This document shows, in pieces, positions 35,412 to 44,314 of a DNA stretch of 64,000 nt. The notes beneath the pieces were generated by a model that saw only the letters and a list, made by a program, of their open reading frames with translations, had not been told where the DNA came from and did no database searches. Position numbers and translations under genes: made by a program. Within the stretch, counting starts at the first letter, position 1. Each line of letters begins with the position of its first letter. Source of the stretch: Romboutsia weinsteinii (GTDB taxonomy: Bacteria; Bacillota; Clostridia; Peptostreptococcales; Peptostreptococcaceae); the NCBI RefSeq assembly GCF_002250835.2, contig NZ_NOJY02000004.1:106012-170011 (forward strand). The letters run 5' to 3'.

Positions 35412-36746
35412 ATGGCAATGACAATAATGGAAATGATAAAAAATAACAAAATTATAGAACTTAGCGAATATTTACAAGAAAAAAACTCAGTTGATATAGC
35501 TAAGAACATGATGTACTTAGAACCATGTGATTTAATATTAGTATTTAGAATACTGCAAAAAGATACGGCAGCAGAGGTGTTTTCATATTTAAAACAAGAA
35601 TCTCAGCAGTATATAGTTGAATCTATTTCAGATGATGAAGTTAAAGAGGTTATAGAAAAATTATTTTTAGATGATACAGTTGATTTTATAGAAGAGCTTC
35701 CTGCAAATGTGGTTAAAAAGGTGATTAGAAATACTTCTCCACAAAAGAGAGAGTTTATAAATCAATTTCTGAAATACAAAGAATGCTCAGCAGGATCTAT
35801 TATGACAATAGAGTTTGTTGACTTAAAAGAAGAGATGACTGTAAAAGAAGCAATAGAGCATACTAGAAAAACTGGAGTCAATAAAGAAACAATTGATACT
35901 TGTTTTGTTATAGACAAATATAGAAGACTAAAAGGTATACTACCAATTAAGAGTCTTATATTGAGTAAAGAAGATGAATTAATAGAAAATATTATGGATA
36001 ACTCTAGCGTATATGCAAAGACTTCAGAGGACCAAGAAAGAATAGCTTACTTATTTAAAGAATATGATTTAGTCTCTATGGCAGTAGTAGACAATGAAGA
36101 GAGATTAGTAGGTATAATAACAATAGATGATGTAGTAGATATTATTGAACAAGAAAATACAGAGGACTTTCAAAAAATGGCTGCAATGGAACCTACTGAT
36201 GAACCTTATTTAAAAACATCAGTTTTTACACTTGCAAAGCATCGTGTTGTTTGGCTGCTAGTACTTATGATTTCTGCCATGGTAACAGGAAGCATTATTC
36301 AGCAATTTGAAGATGTACTTCAATCAGTAGTGATACTAGCTTCATTTATACCTATGCTTATGGATACAGGTGGAAATGCAGGTTCTCAATCATCAACTTT
36401 AATAATAAGAGGTTTAGCATTAGGAGATATAAAAATAAAAGACTACCTAAAAGTAATGACAAAAGAATTTAGAGTTAGTTTAATAGTAGCGACAGTTTTA
36501 TCAGTAGTTAATTTCTTAAGACTTTATTTATTACAAAAGGTAGATATAATGGTTTGTTTAACTGTTTGTGGAAGCTTATTTTTCACAGTAATAATAGCAA
36601 AAATAGTGGGTGGTATTTTACCTATTATTGCTAAAAAATTAAAATGTGATCCTGCAATAATGGCTAGTCCATTAATAACTACAATTGTGGATGCATTTGC
36701 TTTAATGGTTTACTTTACATTAGCAAAATTATTTTTAGGAATATAA
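35412..36746 (+). CDS. mgtE: Magnesium transporter MgtE
   Basis: Magnesium channel/transporter of 444 residues. The cytoplasmic N-domain (about 20-120; MMYLEPCDLILVFRILQKDTAAEVFSYL) is followed by a CBS pair (about 125-245; GSIMTIEFVDLKEEMTVKEA ... VGIITIDDVVDIIEQENTEDFQKMA), a connecting helix, and five membrane helices (about 275-444) with the pore signature MLMDTGGNAGSQSSTLIIRGLALG. An earlier in-frame TTG at 35370 lies upstream of the ribosome site; ATG at 35412 follows GAGAGGAG by eight bases. Expression is probably governed by the leader described separately. Confidence 0.96.
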   Translation: MAMTIMEMIKNNKIIELSEYLQEKNSVDIAKNMMYLEPCDLILVFRILQKDTAAEVFSYLKQESQQYIVESISDDEVKEVIEKLFLDDTVDFIEELPANVVKKVIRNTSPQKREFINQFLKYKECSAGSIMTIEFVDLKEEMTVKEAIEHTRKTGVNKETIDTCFVIDKYRRLKGILPIKSLILSKEDELIENIMDNSSVYAKTSEDQERIAYLFKEYDLVSMAVVDNEERLVGIITIDDVVDIIEQENTEDFQKMAAMEPTDEPYLKTSVFTLAKHRVVWLLVLMISAMVTGSIIQQFEDVLQSVVILASFIPMLMDTGGNAGSQSSTLIIRGLALGDIKIKDYLKVMTKEFRVSLIVATVLSVVNFLRLYLLQKVDIMVCLTVCGSLFFTVIIAKIVGGILPIIAKKLKCDPAIMASPLITTIVDAFALMVYFTLAKLFLGI

Positions 36747-36762
36747 TAATTTGAATTTAATT

Positions 36763-36796
36763 AGCCTAGGATAGCTTTTCATATCTTGGGCTTTTA
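36763..36796 (+). terminator. Terminator of mgtE
   Basis: AGCCTAGGATA pairs with TATCTTGGGCT (one G-U), followed by TTTT. Confidence 0.8.
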
Positions 36797-36845
36797 ATTA
36801 TGTAAAATATTTTAGTTTGCAAATAATAAATAGATAAGGTGGAAT

Positions 36846-37958
36846 ATGAAAAAGATAAATTATAAATTATATAAAGAGATAGATTGGAAGTTAATAATAA
36901 TTATATTTTTAATATTTGGGTTTGGAATATTAATGTTAAGTAGTGCGACTCATACAAAATATACTGGAAATTATAATAAGATAACTAAGCAATTAATAGC
37001 ATTTGCATTAGCAGTTGTAATAATTATTTCTATGCTATTAGTAGACTATAGAAAATTGGGTAAAAGGTATAAATTATTTTATATTTTAAGTATAATATTA
37101 CTAGTTTCTGTGTGGATACCTGGATTAGGAAAAGTACAAGAAGGATCGAGAAGGTGGATAAAACTAGGTCCACTTTATCTTCAAACATCAGAACTAGTTA
37201 AGCTTACATTTATTGTTAGTTATGCTAAAATAGTTGAGAGAAGTAGAGGTAAATTAAATACCATAAAAGACTTGATACCAGTTATTTTATATGCGATGCC
37301 AATATTAATACTAATGTTAATTCAGCCGGATCTTGGAGGAACTATAGTATTTGGATGTATAATAGCAGGTATGCTTTTTACTGCAGGTTTAAATATGAAA
37401 ATAATTAAGAATGCTTTTATAATTCTTATAGTATCAGTACCTCTTATATATTTGTCTATGGCACCCCATCAAAAGGTTAGAATACAGGCATTTTTGCATC
37501 CAGATGATTTAAGTTATGCAGGGAACTATCAAGTTGTTCAGTCTATGATAGCAATAGGCTCAGGAGGGCTTAAAGGTAAAGGATTATATAATGGAACACA
37601 AAATAATAGTAACTTCTTGCCTGTTCAGGATAGCGATTTTATATTTGCTGTTATAGGTGAAGAATTAGGGATTATAGGAATGATTACCATTATATCTCTA
37701 TATGCTATGTTTTTAATAAGAATGATAACTATAGCAGGTCAGATAGAGGATTTCTATGGAACATTAATAATAGTCGGTGTAATGAGTATGTTTGCATACC
37801 AGACAATACAAAATATTGGTATGACAATGGCACTAATTCCTGTTACAGGTGTTACTTTGCCATTAATAAGTTATGGAGGAAGTTCTTTAGTATCATCTTT
37901 AAGTAGCATTGGTTTAGTTTTAGGAGTAGGCATGAGAAAAAGAAAAATAAACTTTTAA
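36846..37958 (+). CDS. rodA: SEDS-family peptidoglycan glycosyltransferase, RodA-like
   Basis: Membrane polymerase of 370 residues with about ten helices, involved in cell-wall elongation or sporulation. Landmarks are GFGILMLSSATH near the N-terminus, GSRRWIKLGPLYLQTSELVKL, MLIQPDLGGTIVFG, and the large extracellular loop with FLHPDDLSYAGNYQVVQSMIAIGSGGLKGKG and FIFAVIGEELG. It ends PLISYGGSSLVSSLSSIGLVLGV. RodA is preferred over FtsW because of length and lack of FtsW tail features; the choice is not certain. It is followed 12 bases later by a two-component system, an unusual linkage suggesting a cell-wall-stress operon. Confidence 0.9.
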   Translation: MKKINYKLYKEIDWKLIIIIFLIFGFGILMLSSATHTKYTGNYNKITKQLIAFALAVVIIISMLLVDYRKLGKRYKLFYILSIILLVSVWIPGLGKVQEGSRRWIKLGPLYLQTSELVKLTFIVSYAKIVERSRGKLNTIKDLIPVILYAMPILILMLIQPDLGGTIVFGCIIAGMLFTAGLNMKIIKNAFIILIVSVPLIYLSMAPHQKVRIQAFLHPDDLSYAGNYQVVQSMIAIGSGGLKGKGLYNGTQNNSNFLPVQDSDFIFAVIGEELGIIGMITIISLYAMFLIRMITIAGQIEDFYGTLIIVGVMSMFAYQTIQNIGMTMALIPVTGVTLPLISYGGSSLVSSLSSIGLVLGVGMRKRKINF

Positions 37959-37970
37959 AGGAGAATATAT

Positions 37971-38654
37971 ATGTTTAATATTTTGCTTGTAGATGATGAA
38001 AAAAAAATATGTGAGTTTGTAAAAGCTTGTTTAGATAAAGAGGGATATAACACACATGTAGCTTATGATGGAAAAACAGCTATAGAATATTTTGATGAAA
38101 ATAACTATGATCTGATTATGCTAGATAGAATGCTTCCAGATGTAAGTGGAGAGCAGGTATGTGAATATATTAGAAGTAAAAGTGAGGCTCCAGTCATAAT
38201 GCTAACAGCTAAGATAGAAGATGAAGATAGAATAGATGGATTTAAGCTAGGGTGTGATGATTACATATGTAAACCATTCAATGTAATTGAGCTTGTCTAT
38301 AGAATAAAGGCAATGTTAAAGAGAACTAAAAATAATGAAGGCAATTATGTTATCAAGTTTGGAGACGATTTTGTGTTAAGTACCTTATCTCCAGAGCTAA
38401 AGATAAGAAACAACAATGTAGTACTAACTAATACGGAATATAAGATTCTTTTAATCTTAGCATCTAATCCAAATAAAGTGTATACAAGAGAAGAGCTTTT
38501 AGAAAATACTATAGAAGGATATTATGAAAAAATAGATAGAGTAATAGATAGTCATATTAAAAACTTACGCCAAAAAATAGAAGTAGATTGTAGTAACTGT
38601 AAAATAATAAAAACTATATATGGTGTAGGATACAAATTTGGATTACAAAACTAA
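37971..38654 (+). CDS. OmpR/PhoB-family response regulator
   Basis: A 227-residue regulator. Receiver: D8/D9/E10 acidic cluster (LLVDDEKKI), phosphoacceptor D52 in IMLDRMLPD, and lysine in ICKPFN (about 103). The winged-helix effector runs from about 128 to 225 (NTEYKILLILASNPNKVYTREELLE ... RVIDSHIKNLRQKIE). GGAGAA precedes ATG. Its 3' end overlaps the kinase gene by 17 bases. The operon begins with rodA, so its signal may relate to envelope status. Confidence 0.94.
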   Translation: MFNILLVDDEKKICEFVKACLDKEGYNTHVAYDGKTAIEYFDENNYDLIMLDRMLPDVSGEQVCEYIRSKSEAPVIMLTAKIEDEDRIDGFKLGCDDYICKPFNVIELVYRIKAMLKRTKNNEGNYVIKFGDDFVLSTLSPELKIRNNNVVLTNTEYKILLILASNPNKVYTREELLENTIEGYYEKIDRVIDSHIKNLRQKIEVDCSNCKIIKTIYGVGYKFGLQN

Positions 38655-40071
38655 ATCAAAGTCAATAAATGTAAAAATAATAATGGCGTTTACTTTTATT
38701 ATGATTTTAACTATTATTTCAATAAAAGTATTTATGAATCTATCATTTGATTCTGCATTTGAAAAATATGTAGATGATAGCAATAGAGCAGAAGTAAAAC
38801 ACCTTATGTTTGATTTAAAACATATCTATAAAGATGGAAGTTGGGACATAAATACTATAAAGGAATTAGGAGAAGATGCTATTTATAAAGGAATAGCACT
38901 TGAAATATATGACAAAGATAAAAAATTAGTATGGAGTATTTTTGAAGATGAAAAAGTATTATCAAATATAACTTTGAAAAAAATTAGCGAAGATATGCAG
39001 AGTATTGATAATAAATGGAATGATAAGTTTAGTGAGTATAAGCTTGAGGTAAAAGATGAAAATGGAGAGGTAGTAGGATATCCTTATATAGGACATTATG
39101 CATCAACTTATTATATGGAAAATGATATGGAGTTTTTCAAAATAATGAACAAATACATGTTGCTTATTGGATTTATGTCTATTACTGGCATTATTATTAT
39201 ATCAATCATAATATCTAAGTCTATCTCAAATCCTATAGCAAAAGTATCTAAGATGACAAAAGTAATAGAAAAAGGTAATTATAAGGATAAGCTAAATTAT
39301 AAAAGTAATATAAAAGAAGTAGATGAGCTAATATTATCAATAAATAAATTAGCTAGCGCACTAAATCAGCAAGAAAAATTAAGAAAAAGACTAACTACTG
39401 ATATTTCTCATGAGCTAAGAACTCCAATAACAAGTATTAAGGGTCATTTAGATGTGATAATAGCTGGTATATGGGAGCCAACAACAGAACGATTAATTAG
39501 TATAAATGAAGAAGTGTCTAGGATGAACAACTTAATAGATGAACTTGGACGTTTAGCAAAATATGATAGCGAAAATGAAGAATTGGAAATTGAAAAAATA
39601 GATTTGGCAAAGTTATTAAAAAATATTGTTTTTAACTTAGAAAGTAAAGCTATGGAGAAAGAAATATATATTGAATGTGAACTTCAAGAAATAAAGATTA
39701 GTGCAGATAAAAAGAAGATTTACCAGGTTCTAGTAAATATTATATCGAATGCAATTAAGTACACTGGAGAAAAAGGAAAAATATATATAAAAACATATAA
39801 TGATGATGAGTATATAAATATATCAATAAAAGATAATGGAATAGGCATACCAGTAGAAGACATAAATCATATATTTGAACGTTTTTACAGAGTTGATAAG
39901 TCTAGAAACAAAGAAACTGGAGGAATAGGAGTAGGCCTTACAATAGCTAAATCAATAATAGAAAAGCATAAAGGTAATATTATAGTAAGAAGCGATATAA
40001 GCAAAGGTAGTGAATTTATAATAAGGTTACCAAATAAACTTGATAGTAATGATAAAAGGCACTTGAATTAA
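38638..40071 (+). CDS. Sensor histidine kinase
   Basis: A 477-residue membrane kinase. Helices at about 13-33 and 176-198 enclose an extracytoplasmic sensor of about 140 residues rich in charged residues. A HAMP domain follows (KSISNPIAKVSKMTKVIEKGNYKDKLNY). The phosphoacceptor motif is DISHELRTPITSIKGH, the N-box is VNIISNAIKYTGE, with G1 DNGIGIPVED, F-box FERFYR and G2 GGIGVGLTIAKSI. The start is a TTG within the regulator gene; no ATG is available before conserved sequence. The gene ends at a bidirectional terminator. Confidence 0.9.
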   Translation: MDYKTKSKSINVKIIMAFTFIMILTIISIKVFMNLSFDSAFEKYVDDSNRAEVKHLMFDLKHIYKDGSWDINTIKELGEDAIYKGIALEIYDKDKKLVWSIFEDEKVLSNITLKKISEDMQSIDNKWNDKFSEYKLEVKDENGEVVGYPYIGHYASTYYMENDMEFFKIMNKYMLLIGFMSITGIIIISIIISKSISNPIAKVSKMTKVIEKGNYKDKLNYKSNIKEVDELILSINKLASALNQQEKLRKRLTTDISHELRTPITSIKGHLDVIIAGIWEPTTERLISINEEVSRMNNLIDELGRLAKYDSENEELEIEKIDLAKLLKNIVFNLESKAMEKEIYIECELQEIKISADKKKIYQVLVNIISNAIKYTGEKGKIYIKTYNDDEYINISIKDNGIGIPVEDINHIFERFYRVDKSRNKETGGIGVGLTIAKSIIEKHKGNIIVRSDISKGSEFIIRLPNKLDSNDKRHLN

Positions 40072-40088
40072 TAATTCAAGTGCCTTTT
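40054..40088. terminator. Bidirectional terminator between the kinase and the minus-strand operon
   Basis: AAAAGGCACTTGAATT and AATTCAAGTGCCTTTT pair perfectly around ATT; the kinase stop codon lies in the stem. Confidence 0.92.
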
Positions 40089-40093
40089 ATTAT

Positions 40094-40555
40094 TTACTTC
40101 CATATTTCTCTAGCATCTTTTTTTATTTCTTCTATTTCATCAACTATGTCACTTAGTTCTTTGTCTAAGCCTTGAAGATGACGCTTATCTACATCATAAT
40201 TTAAAAATAACTTCTCTATATTTTCAGTAATAGAATTAAATTTTTTTGCGACATTTAAAAAAGAGTCAAAATTACTGCTATTCATTGCATTATTGAATTT
40301 ATGTAAATCTTTTTTTATGAAAGAAACAATTTCATATTCATCATCAAAAACACCATGAGAAAGTGGGTATGGTTTAATTCTTTGTAAAAAGTATTGGTTT
40401 TTCGCATTTATGTTATAAGTATAAGAAATTTCCAAAGTATCATTTAATCTAAATTTTATAAAATATAGTAAACCTCTGACTACTTTAACCTCAGTTGCAC
40501 CAATTTGTCTAAGCAGTAATTCTATGGAATCGCCTTTAGCAGTATTAATATTCAT
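40094..40555 (-). CDS. Hypothetical protein following an NhaD/ArsB-type permease
   Basis: Family not recognised. The 153 residues have a beta-rich N-terminal half (VKVVRGLLYFIKFRLNDTLEISYTYNIN) and a helical, probably coiled-coil C-terminal half (LQGLDKELSDIVDEIEEIKKDAREIWK). No membrane helix. AAAGGAG lies nine bases before ATG. It follows the permease gene by 21 bases on the same strand, so the two form an operon; a regulatory or accessory role for the permease is possible but unproven. Confidence 0.75.
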   Translation of the reverse strand: MNINTAKGDSIELLLRQIGATEVKVVRGLLYFIKFRLNDTLEISYTYNINAKNQYFLQRIKPYPLSHGVFDDEYEIVSFIKKDLHKFNNAMNSSNFDSFLNVAKKFNSITENIEKLFLNYDVDKRHLQGLDKELSDIVDEIEEIKKDAREIWK

Positions 40556-40576
40556 TTAAAATAACTCCTTTCAAAT

Positions 40577-41848
40577 TTAAGCAAATTTTATAAGTAAATA
40601 AACTGTTGATAAGACTATTGATAAAATCATGATTGGAAAACCGTATTTAAAGTATTCCTTGAAACTTATTGGAAAACCATGCTTTTGTCCTACACTTGCA
40701 AGTACTACGTTTGCGGACGCTCCTATAAGTGTTCCATTACCGCCTAGACAAGCACCTAGGGATGTAGCCCACCAAAGAGGCATAACATTAACACCTTCAG
40801 CACTCATTGTGAGAATTAATGGAATTAGAGTAGCTACAAAAGGTATATTATCTAAGAAAGAAGATATTATCGCTGATAACCATAGTACTATTAACATAGT
40901 AAGTATCATATGACCTTTAGTTGCACTGATTAATACAGTTGCAAGTTTATGGATTATTCCTACTTCTTCTAATCCACCAACAACTACAAACAAACCAATA
41001 AAAAATGCTATTGTAGACCATTCTATACTTGCAAGAATCTCTTCCACATCTTGCTTTCCTATTAAAAGCATTACAGTAGCGCCCGTTAAGGCAACAATAC
41101 ATGAGTCTAACTGGATTACATTATGGAACATAAATCCAATTAAGATAAAAAATAATACAACTATACTTTTAATAAGAAGATTTTTATCTTTGATTGCTTT
41201 ATTTTCATCTAAATCTAAAATTCTTGACTTAGATAAATCATCTACAACAAGACCTTTAGCAAACAAAAATTTAAAGCAAATAATAATAACGCCTAATAAG
41301 ATTAATACAATAGGACCTAGATTAAATAAAAAATCAGTAAAACTCAAATTAGCAGCACTACCAATCATAATATTTGGAGGGTCACCTATAAGAGTTGAAG
41401 TACCACCAATATTTGATGCAATAATTTGAGTTATCAAAAATGGTACTGGGTTTATTTTAAGAATTTGTGTTATAACAATTGTTGTAGGCCCAATAAGTAA
41501 AACCGTAGTGACATTATCAAGAACTGCAGATAAAGCAGCAGTTATAATTACAAAGCACACCATGATTTTCCAAGGATCTCCATTAGATTTTTTAGCAGTC
41601 CAAATAGCTATGTATTCAAATAATCCTGAGTTCTTAACAACAGCAACAACCAGCATCATACCTACTAAGACTCCAATTGTGTTAAAGTCTATATGACTTA
41701 TTCCGCTTTCTAATGGAAGTATATTTAATATTATCATTAAAAGCGCACCACCTAAGGCAGCAACACATCTATTAATCTTTTCGGTTATAATAGCAGCCAT
41801 AACCAATAAAAATATACAGATAGCTAGAATTTGTTGAATCTCCACCAT
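40577..41848 (-). CDS. ArsB/NhaD-superfamily ion permease
   Basis: Integral membrane protein of 423 residues with about 11-12 helices, ion transporter superfamily. Signatures are NTIGVLVGMMLVVAVVKNSGLFEY and the paired SAVLDNVTTVLLIGPTTI and SSFLDNIPFVATLIPL hairpins, plus GGTSTLIGDPPNIMIGSAANLSF and GGNGTLIGASANVV. These hairpins are typical of the SLC13/ArsB/NhaD group. The substrate (arsenite, sodium/proton, citrate or other anion) cannot be read from sequence; no ars genes are adjacent. ATG at 41848 is six bases after AGGAG; ATG at 41854 directly touches that site and is less likely. Confidence 0.9.
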   Translation of the reverse strand: MVEIQQILAICIFLLVMAAIITEKINRCVAALGGALLMIILNILPLESGISHIDFNTIGVLVGMMLVVAVVKNSGLFEYIAIWTAKKSNGDPWKIMVCFVIITAALSAVLDNVTTVLLIGPTTIVITQILKINPVPFLITQIIASNIGGTSTLIGDPPNIMIGSAANLSFTDFLFNLGPIVLILLGVIIICFKFLFAKGLVVDDLSKSRILDLDENKAIKDKNLLIKSIVVLFFILIGFMFHNVIQLDSCIVALTGATVMLLIGKQDVEEILASIEWSTIAFFIGLFVVVGGLEEVGIIHKLATVLISATKGHMILTMLIVLWLSAIISSFLDNIPFVATLIPLILTMSAEGVNVMPLWWATSLGACLGGNGTLIGASANVVLASVGQKHGFPISFKEYFKYGFPIMILSIVLSTVYLLIKFA

Positions 41849-42227
41849 AATCATCTCCTAAAAATAATTTCAACTTTGATAGGTTAATCGTAGTACTTTT
41901 TATTTGCTTTAGCAATAAATTATTATGTTTAATTAAATTGATATAATATTTAGTCTGCAGTTCATTTATAAAATGAAAATGTTTACACTGAATGAATTTA
42001 GAAATTTGCAATGATAAAAAAAAAATTTGCATTTTCGTGTTGAATTATATCAAAAAAAAGCGTATAATTAAAACAAATGAATAATTGAAAAAAAAATATG
42101 CAATTTTTAGATTTAAGAAAAATAATAATAACTTACATAACTTTTGAACTTGTAAGATTATGATTATTAAAAATTATGATTAAAGTGAAATTCACTATAT
42201 GAAAATAAAAGAGAGGGAGAGATAAAA
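41849..42227. other. Divergent intergenic region with repeats and promoter
   Basis: About 380 bases between divergent transporter genes. It holds a promoter for the downstream symporter (separate entry) and two direct copies of AAATTTGCA (42002-42010 and 42023-42031), 21 bases apart and just upstream of its -35 box. No gene is seen. Confidence 0.6.
42040..42068 (+). promoter_or_regulatory. Promoter of the alanine:cation symporter gene
   Basis: TTGAAT at 42040-42045 and TATAAT at 42063-42068, spacer 17 bases. Confidence 0.6.
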
Positions 42228-43652
42228 ATGGAAATGTTAAATAGTTTAGTAGTCAATGTAAATGACTTTTTATGGACCTATATTTTAATAGCTATGCTTC
42301 TTGTATTAGGTATTTATTTTACAATAAGAACAAATTTTGTACAATTTAGATACTTTAAAGAAATGTTTAGGCTTTTAGGAGATGGAGCAACGGGAGAAAA
42401 GAAAGAGGGATCAATATCTTCTTTCCAAGCTTTCTGTATAAGTACTGCATCTAGAGTTGGAACTGGAAATATAGCAGGTATTGCCATAGCAATAGTAGCA
42501 GGAGGACCTGGATCTGTATTTTGGATGTGGCTAATAGCATTAATAGGCTCTGCATCAAGTTTTGTAGAAAGTACATTAGCGCAGATATATAAAGTAAGAG
42601 ATGGAAAAACTTTTAGAGGTGGACCAGCTTACTATATGGAACAAGGTTTAGGTAAAAAGTGGATGGGAGTAGTTTTCTCAATACTTATTACAATATGTTT
42701 CGGATTTATATTTAATGCAGTACAATCAAATACAATTGCAGCTGCATTTAGTAATGCCTTTAATATAGACAGAATGCTTATTGGTATAGTCCTTGCAGCA
42801 CTTACAGCAGTAGTAGTTTTTGGTGGTGTGCATAGAGTTGCAAAGGTATCTGAGATAATAGTTCCAGTACTTGCAGTTTTATATATATTAGTTGCATTAT
42901 TTGTAGTAGTGATAAATATAGGAGAATTACCAAACATACTAAAAATGATATTTGAAAATGCTTTTGGATTTAGAGAAATGTCTGTAGGTACTATGGGTGG
43001 TATGATTTTAGTAGGTGTAAAAAGAGGATTATTCTCAAATGAAGCAGGTATGGGTAGTGCGCCAAACGCAGCTGCAACAGCAGATGTATCTCACCCTGTT
43101 AAGCAAGGTTTAATACAAACATTAGGTGTATTTACAGATACAATAATAATATGTAGCTGTACTGCATTTATGATACTTCTATATTCAGATTATTCAACAG
43201 TAGGTTTAGAAGGAATTGAGTTAACTCAAGCAGCATTAACTTCTCATATAGGACCTATAGGTGGAATATTTATAGCTTTATGTATACTATTATTTGCATT
43301 TAGTTCAATAGTAGGAAACTATTACTATGGAGAGTCAAACATAGAATTTATGAGTGGTAGTAAAACAGTATTAAATATATTTAGAGCAATAGTTGTTGTT
43401 ATGGTTCTATTTGGAGCTGTAGCTAAAGTTGAAATAGTATGGAACCTAGCTGATGTATTTATGGGATTAATGGCAGTTATAAACTTAATAGCAATATCAT
43501 TCTTAGGTAAATATGCATTTATTGCATTAAAGGATTATACAGACCAAAAGAAAGCTGGTATAAAGGAACCTGTATTTGATGCATCAAATATACCTGGTTT
43601 AGAGAATGTATCAGAATGGAAAGGTCAAAAAAGTGAAAAGCAATTAGGATAA
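42228..43652 (+). CDS. agcS: Alanine or glycine:cation symporter (AgcS family)
   Basis: Sodium-coupled amino-acid symporter of 474 residues with about ten to eleven helices. The signature FQAFCISTASRVGTGNIAGIAIAIVAGGPGSVFWMWLIALIG (about residues 66-107) and GPAYYMEQGL are diagnostic, as are VGVKRGLFSNEAGMGSAPNAAATADVSHPVKQGL near residue 262 and FAFSSIVGNYYYGESNI. Alanine and glycine are the usual substrates. GAGAGGGAGAG precedes ATG. It is monocistronic and ends at a bidirectional hairpin. Confidence 0.95.
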   Translation: MEMLNSLVVNVNDFLWTYILIAMLLVLGIYFTIRTNFVQFRYFKEMFRLLGDGATGEKKEGSISSFQAFCISTASRVGTGNIAGIAIAIVAGGPGSVFWMWLIALIGSASSFVESTLAQIYKVRDGKTFRGGPAYYMEQGLGKKWMGVVFSILITICFGFIFNAVQSNTIAAAFSNAFNIDRMLIGIVLAALTAVVVFGGVHRVAKVSEIIVPVLAVLYILVALFVVVINIGELPNILKMIFENAFGFREMSVGTMGGMILVGVKRGLFSNEAGMGSAPNAAATADVSHPVKQGLIQTLGVFTDTIIICSCTAFMILLYSDYSTVGLEGIELTQAALTSHIGPIGGIFIALCILLFAFSSIVGNYYYGESNIEFMSGSKTVLNIFRAIVVVMVLFGAVAKVEIVWNLADVFMGLMAVINLIAISFLGKYAFIALKDYTDQKKAGIKEPVFDASNIPGLENVSEWKGQKSEKQLG

Positions 43653-43659
43653 TATATAA

Positions 43660-43698
43660 AAGGGACTGTCTCAAATATTAATTTGAGGCAGTCCCTTC
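43660..43698. terminator. Bidirectional terminator, symporter gene and convergent hypothetical gene
   Basis: AAGGGACTGTCTCAAAT and ATTTGAGGCAGTCCCTT form a 17-bp stem with one mismatch; the stop codon of the minus-strand gene lies inside it. Confidence 0.85.
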
Positions 43699-44097
43699 AA
43701 AACTTTCTAAGTGATCACAAAACTTATGAAACTCTTCAATATTTTTTATTTCTTGTAGATTTCTTATATCTATCATTATATTACTATATTTATGTAGCAT
43801 AAATTCCATATCGTAAAGTGGACACTTTACAAATCCATCATTGAAGCTGTACTTATATGAATCATATTTATCAATGTTTTTCTCAAAAAATTTTATCTTA
43901 GCATAACAAAGCTTATGGATATTAAATAAAAGAGCTAGGGTTGATTCCTTAGTTGCAAACTTATTCGAAAAATATTTTACCGTATGATATTTATTATGCT
44001 TAAATTCCCAAATTAAATCATTATTTAGAGTAAGAGAGTACTTTTTTAGAAGCTTGTATTTTTCTGGTGTTAAACTGTTTGTATATTGCGATTTAAT
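43678..44097 (-). CDS. Unrecognised hypothetical protein with ATT start or early frameshift
   Basis: A 139-codon open frame on the minus strand lacking ATG, GTG or TTG for its first 85 or so codons. A perfect AGGAGGG site stands eight bases before ATT at 44097; an in-frame TAG overlaps that site, so translation must begin here. An ATG at 44104 is in another frame and stops after three codons, but loss of one T would fuse it to the long frame. The protein reads IKSQYTNSLTPEKYKLLKKY and onward, basic and aromatic, ending HKFCDHLESFEGTASN; I recognise no family. Its codon use and terminator argue for a real gene, either with a rare start or recently frameshifted. Confidence 0.65.
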   Translation of the reverse strand: MKSQYTNSLTPEKYKLLKKYSLTLNNDLIWEFKHNKYHTVKYFSNKFATKESTLALLFNIHKLCYAKIKFFEKNIDKYDSYKYSFNDGFVKCPLYDMEFMLHKYSNIMIDIRNLQEIKNIEEFHKFCDHLESFEGTASN

Positions 44098-44314
44098 ATG
44101 ACATCCCTCCTAGAAATTTTGCACTTATATTTTAATAAATGTTATTATAGTTATATTGTACAAAATAAAAATGGATAAATAAAATAGAAAGATATTATAA
44201 TTAAAAGATATGTATAAGGAAAATCAATGATAATGACTACATTATATGAATAGAAAAATAAGCAATTGATAATAATTTAAACAAACAAAGGTTCGGAACT
44301 AAGGAGATTAAAAT

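Noticed and set aside
40577..41848. Arsenite pump ArsB with ars operon
   Set aside because: No arsR, arsC or arsA is adjacent; the ArsR-family gene is 6 kb away with another partner.
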